This document shows, in pieces, positions 5,553-8,243 of a stretch of 8,243 nt of DNA (positions are counted from its first letter, which is position 1; each line of letters begins with the position of its first letter). The notes beneath the pieces are model-generated. The model did not search any database. It was given only the letters and a program-made list of their open reading frames with translations, and was not told where the DNA came from. Source of the stretch: Hyphomicrobiales bacterium. Its GTDB lineage: Bacteria > Pseudomonadota > Alphaproteobacteria > Rhizobiales > Xanthobacteraceae. The translations under genes were made by a program, and so were the position numbers. The DNA lies in the NCBI GenBank assembly GCA_003133345.1, contig PKXB01000167.1:1-8243 (forward strand), written 5' to 3'.

Positions 5553-8243
5553 TCAGATGATGTGGAAGTCGCTTTGGTGCACCTGCAACTGGGCCACGGT
5601 CACATGTTGCAGCATGATCGAGTCGTGCGCATCGGCGGTGATTACAACATTGCCATGCCCATCGTCTTGCGTGGCGGCGAGAAGGGCCTGAACATTTGCG
5701 AATACCGAGTGATCGATCTGGAGCACGTCAGTTGTGGGCTGGAAATTTGTGATCGTGTCGTGACCAAACCCAGGGGTAAAGACGAATGAATCGTTATTGC
5801 CAGTGCCGGTCAAAGACTGATTGGCAGGACCGCCGCCAATCAGGATGTCGCCGCCGGTGATGGTGTTATTACCGTTTGATCCGCTAATGAGCGTGGCGGC
5901 GCTGTCAGACGATGACGTTGTCGCGGCAGCAATGGGCGTGGTCGACGTGGGTGGATCGGTGATAAGCGTGCCGCCAGACCCGTCAGACGAGAGCGTGAAG
6001 CTCGCCGTGGTATATTCACCATTCGCGAAAGTGATGCTAGCGACGGTGTCGCCCGATCCGAAGATGGTGAGCGTGCCGCCCGTGTCCGTGCCGGCATTGT
6101 CGTCGTAGGCGAATGTGATGTTCGAACCAAAGGAAATATCGTTCAGATCGATCGCATCCGAATGAGTCGTATCGGGTGCAGTTCCGGTAAATCCGGAAAT
6201 TTGGCCCGAGAAATCCGACGCATGCCCGAGCACGAGCTCGCCGTATGCCGGCGTGCCGCTGCCGTTATCGAACGTGACGTTCATGTTCGATTGCGCGTCG
6301 AATATCAGCGTTCCGCCTGCGATGATTGCGCTGCCGCCGCCGCTCACAGGATCGTCGATCTGCAGCGTGCCGCCGTTCGTTGCTTCCAGTATGCCGTCGT
6401 TGGTGATGGTGTGGCCCGTATCGAGCGTGAGCGTGCCGCCGGAGATATTGGCGTCGATCGTGCCGTGCGTCTCGTTGACCAGCGTCAGATTTCCGTCGCC
6501 GATGCCGATCTGGCCGGCGCCGGGGATGGTGTTATCGACATTCGTCAGCGTAGTGGCCGAATTCGTGCCAAAGATGATGTTCTCGTGGCTGTCCGACAGC
6601 GTGAGATAGCCGCCGCCCTGGAGCGTGACGCCATCGCCGATGATCTGAAGGTCGGTTTCATCACCGGTGGAATTCAGCGCGATCGTGCCGGTGTTGTCGA
6701 TCGTGCCACCGAGCGGCAGCATCGCGCCGTCGCTCACCGCCATGGTGCCGGCATTGTCGACGATGGGCGTCTGATTGAACACAAAGTCGGCCGCGGTGAG
6801 AGAAGCCGCATTGACGCCATGCAACATAATCGTCTCGCCGGCGCCGAGCCTGATCACCGCATCGCCGTGGCCGTCATCGGCAATATGGGCCGCAATGTCG
6901 CCGAAGCTGGCAATGCCTGCGAAGCCCGTCAGGTCGATCTTGTCGGTCGCAAAGTTGAAATTGAAGATCGTATCGTTGCCGATCGGCTGCGAGAACATAA
7001 ACAGGTCGGCGCCACTCGAGCCGGTCAGAGTGTCGTCGCCCGATATGGCGAAGATCGGCGCGCCTTTGGCAAAAACCTCTACATTGTCGGCGACGATGGC
7101 ATAGCCGGTGCTGCCGTCGGCGTTGGTCCAGCCTTCCGCCACATTGAGCACCAGCGCGCCCGTGTAGCTGTCGAGCGAGGTGATGGAGAGCGCGGCGATA
7201 TCGTTGGTCTGCACCGTCCAGCTACCGTCGCCGTTGTTGGTGCCCTCGCTCAAGGACCAAACCGCCGGAACCCCGGCGATTGTGACCGTGACAGGACCGA
7301 CGTGATCCGCCGATGGGTCGGCCAGAGCCAAATTGATCGGGGCGCCGGCAACGCCAGCTGGGGCTGCCACCGCGTTGATAGTGATATTGGCCGTGTCGGT
7401 GGCAGTCGAGAACGCAGTCGAGCCTCCATTTATTGAGGCATTTACCCCACTCGCCCCGTTTAATCCGCTGCTCTGGTCCCAAGCATGGAACGTAATGGCG
7501 TTCGTGTCCGTCCCGACAGTTAAGAAGCTCGGCTGGAAATAGAGCCGCGTGTTAGCATCGGCCGCCAGCAACAGGGCCGAGGTGTTCGACACCGCACCAA
7601 CGGCTACCCAATTCGTGCCGCCGTTGGTCGAATAGAACCAAGTGCCGTGGACCGTATCGACGTTCGTTAGCGCAATGCCAGTGACGGCGCCGTTATCGTC
7701 GTCGGTCACATTGTTCACGCCGCCGGAGAGGGAGACTAGGCTCGAAACCAGCGTGCCGACTGCGCCGACTGGCGCGCCAACACCCTGATTCTCAGCATTG
7801 AGAACCGGAGTTTTGCTTGCATCCAACACCGGCGCGTCGGCGTCCTCGGCCACCGTGACCAGGATGGTGCCGCTGGTCGAGTTGGTGTTGCCGCCGTCAT
7901 TGGCGGTCGCCGTCACGTGCAGCGTGAAGTTCGGGTCGTCGGCCGTCGGCGTGATCGAGAGGCCGTTGAGCACGCCAGCGGTGAGCTGGGCCTGCGTGAA
8001 GGTGATGCTGCCGCCCGACGGCGTCAGCGTGCTGCCGTTGGTGTTGCTCAGCGTCGCGTCGGTCGGAATCCCGGTGATGGTGATCGACAGGCTCTCGTCC
8101 GGATCGGCCGCCCCGAGCGCGTCCACCAGGGTCGAGCTGATCGAGAGCGCGATCGGCTGGTCCTCGGTGCCGCTGGTGTCGGAAACCGTCAGCGTCGGCG
8201 CGTCGGCGTGCTCGGCCACCGTGACCAGGATGGTGCCGCTGGT
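5553..8243 (-). CDS. Giant type I-secreted repeat protein, C-terminal part (runs off right edge)
   Basis: The frame enters at base 8243 and ends at the TGA at 5555-5553: 896 codons, N terminus missing. Domain order, numbered from the in-frame GTG at 8219 (which is internal, not the start): a cadherin-like repeat at 5-124; a domain at about 129-285 with WFYSTNGGTNWVAVG and RLYFQPSF; an Ig/T1SS-143-like domain at about 290-388; an RTX-like module at 393-482 (SGDDTLTGSSGADLFMFSQP); a glycine/threonine-rich, beta-helix-like stretch at about 489-685 with NTGTIAL, GGTLTLD and GGTLQID strand patterns; a further beta-rich segment to 760; a serine/threonine linker; and a final RTX-like module at 802-888 ending FHII. 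No cysteines are seen in this part. This C terminus fits a substrate exported by an ABC/HlyD/TolC type I system and folding with calcium outside the cell. Adhesion or biofilm function is inferred. No secretion genes lie in the window. Confidence 0.9.
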   Translation of the reverse strand, partial: TSGTILVTVAEHADAPTLTVSDTSGTEDQPIALSISSTLVDALGAADPDESLSITITGIPTDATLSNTNGSTLTPSGGSITFTQAQLTAGVLNGLSITPTADDPNFTLHVTATANDGGNTNSTSGTILVTVAEDADAPVLDASKTPVLNAENQGVGAPVGAVGTLVSSLVSLSGGVNNVTDDDNGAVTGIALTNVDTVHGTWFYSTNGGTNWVAVGAVSNTSALLLAADANTRLYFQPSFLTVGTDTNAITFHAWDQSSGLNGASGVNASINGGSTAFSTATDTANITINAVAAPAGVAGAPINLALADPSADHVGPVTVTIAGVPAVWSLSEGTNNGDGSWTVQTNDIAALSITSLDSYTGALVLNVAEGWTNADGSTGYAIVADNVEVFAKGAPIFAISGDDTLTGSSGADLFMFSQPIGNDTIFNFNFATDKIDLTGFAGIASFGDIAAHIADDGHGDAVIRLGAGETIMLHGVNAASLTAADFVFNQTPIVDNAGTMAVSDGAMLPLGGTIDNTGTIALNSTGDETDLQIIGDGVTLQGGGYLTLSDSHENIIFGTNSATTLTNVDNTIPGAGQIGIGDGNLTLVNETHGTIDANISGGTLTLDTGHTITNDGILEATNGGTLQIDDPVSGGGSAIIAGGTLIFDAQSNMNVTFDNGSGTPAYGELVLGHASDFSGQISGFTGTAPDTTHSDAIDLNDISFGSNITFAYDDNAGTDTGGTLTIFGSGDTVASITFANGEYTTASFTLSSDGSGGTLITDPPTSTTPIAAATTSSSDSAATLISGSNGNNTITGGDILIGGGPANQSLTGTGNNDSFVFTPGFGHDTITNFQPTTDVLQIDHSVFANVQALLAATQDDGHGNVVITADAHDSIMLQHVTVAQLQVHQSDFHII
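6774..7043 (-). repeat. Internal copy of the C-terminal RTX-like secretion module
   Basis: Encodes residues 393-482 (numbered from the GTG at 8219). It parallels the true C terminus (5556-5816) element by element: LTG.S/TG.ND/AD, then F.F, then G.DTI.NF, then D.I/LQID, then DDGHG.(A/N)V, then (E/D)(T/S)IMLH/QHV, then an ADF/SDF ending. The similarity is at protein level; I did not align the DNA. Confidence 0.6.
7831..7877 (-). repeat. Tandem-domain DNA repeat, copy A (366-bp period)
   Basis: This 47-base segment matches 8197-8243 at 46 of 47 positions. It encodes the end of one cadherin-like repeat and the junction to the next (TSGTILVTVAEDADAP). The offset of 366 bp equals 122 codons, the length of one domain. 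Confidence 0.85.
8197..8243 (-). repeat. Tandem-domain DNA repeat, copy B (cut by the window edge)
   Basis: Same 47 bases as 7831-7877 apart from one substitution that changes D to H (TSGTILVTVAEHADAP). The match continues up to the last base of the window, so more of the repeat array, and probably further near-identical units, lie beyond it. Confidence 0.85.

Noticed and set aside
6162..7436. A 424-codon plus-strand frame opposite the right giant gene
   Set aside because: It is arginine-rich, has no recognisable domain and lies wholly antisense to a clearly domain-structured coding sequence. It is a by-product of high G+C repeat coding.
7831..8243. CRISPR-like or mobile-element interpretation of the 366-bp repeat
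   Set aside because: The repeat is in frame, spans exactly one protein domain, and has no spacers or transposase. It is a domain duplication within a coding gene.

Overview
The window looks like accessory chromosome from an alphaproteobacterium, most probably Bradyrhizobium or a close relative. I infer this from remembered family resemblance (FecR-headed giant repeat proteins, short FecR proteins ending in CRGC, the DUF968-type HNH protein, and the unnamed 'NRRNALKSTGP' family) and from two sites matching the alphaproteobacterial CtrA box. No search was run.

Layout. (1) 1-1628, minus strand: the first 542 codons of a giant surface/secreted protein that runs off the left edge, with a FecR domain, a proline-rich linker, an Ig-like domain and a cadherin-like repeat. 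(2) 1629-1976: an AT-rich divergent intergenic region with two TTAA-N7-TTAA sites, one in front of each FecR gene. (3) 1977-3603, plus strand: a short exported FecR protein, then an exported six-TPR protein, then a probable terminator. (4) 3627-4058: mostly non-coding, with one hairpin. (5) 4059-5376, plus strand: a DUF968/HNH-type protein and an unnamed conserved gene. (6) 5377-5552: a convergent gap with a strong GC-rich inverted repeat. (7) 5553-8243, minus strand: the last 896 codons of a second giant repeat protein, continuing past the right edge. It carries cadherin-like repeats, two RTX-like secretion-tail modules and a beta-helix-like stretch between them.

The two minus-strand genes look like large substrates of type I secretion: repeat-rich, almost free of cysteine outside the FecR region, no N-terminal signal peptide where the N terminus is visible, and a glycine/aspartate-rich RTX-like C terminus where the C terminus is visible. 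The FecR and TPR proteins have Sec-type signal peptides and would act in the periplasm or envelope. No sigma factor or TonB receptor is present, so the FecR domains are unlikely to be iron-signalling anti-sigma factors here; a structural, assembly or retention role fits better. The HNH and 'KSTGP' genes look like accessory cargo with no visible link to the adhesins.

Main points for a second look: the paired CtrA-type boxes between the divergent FecR genes, the duplicated secretion tail in the right-hand giant protein, and the near-identical 366-bp-period repeat cut by the right edge.
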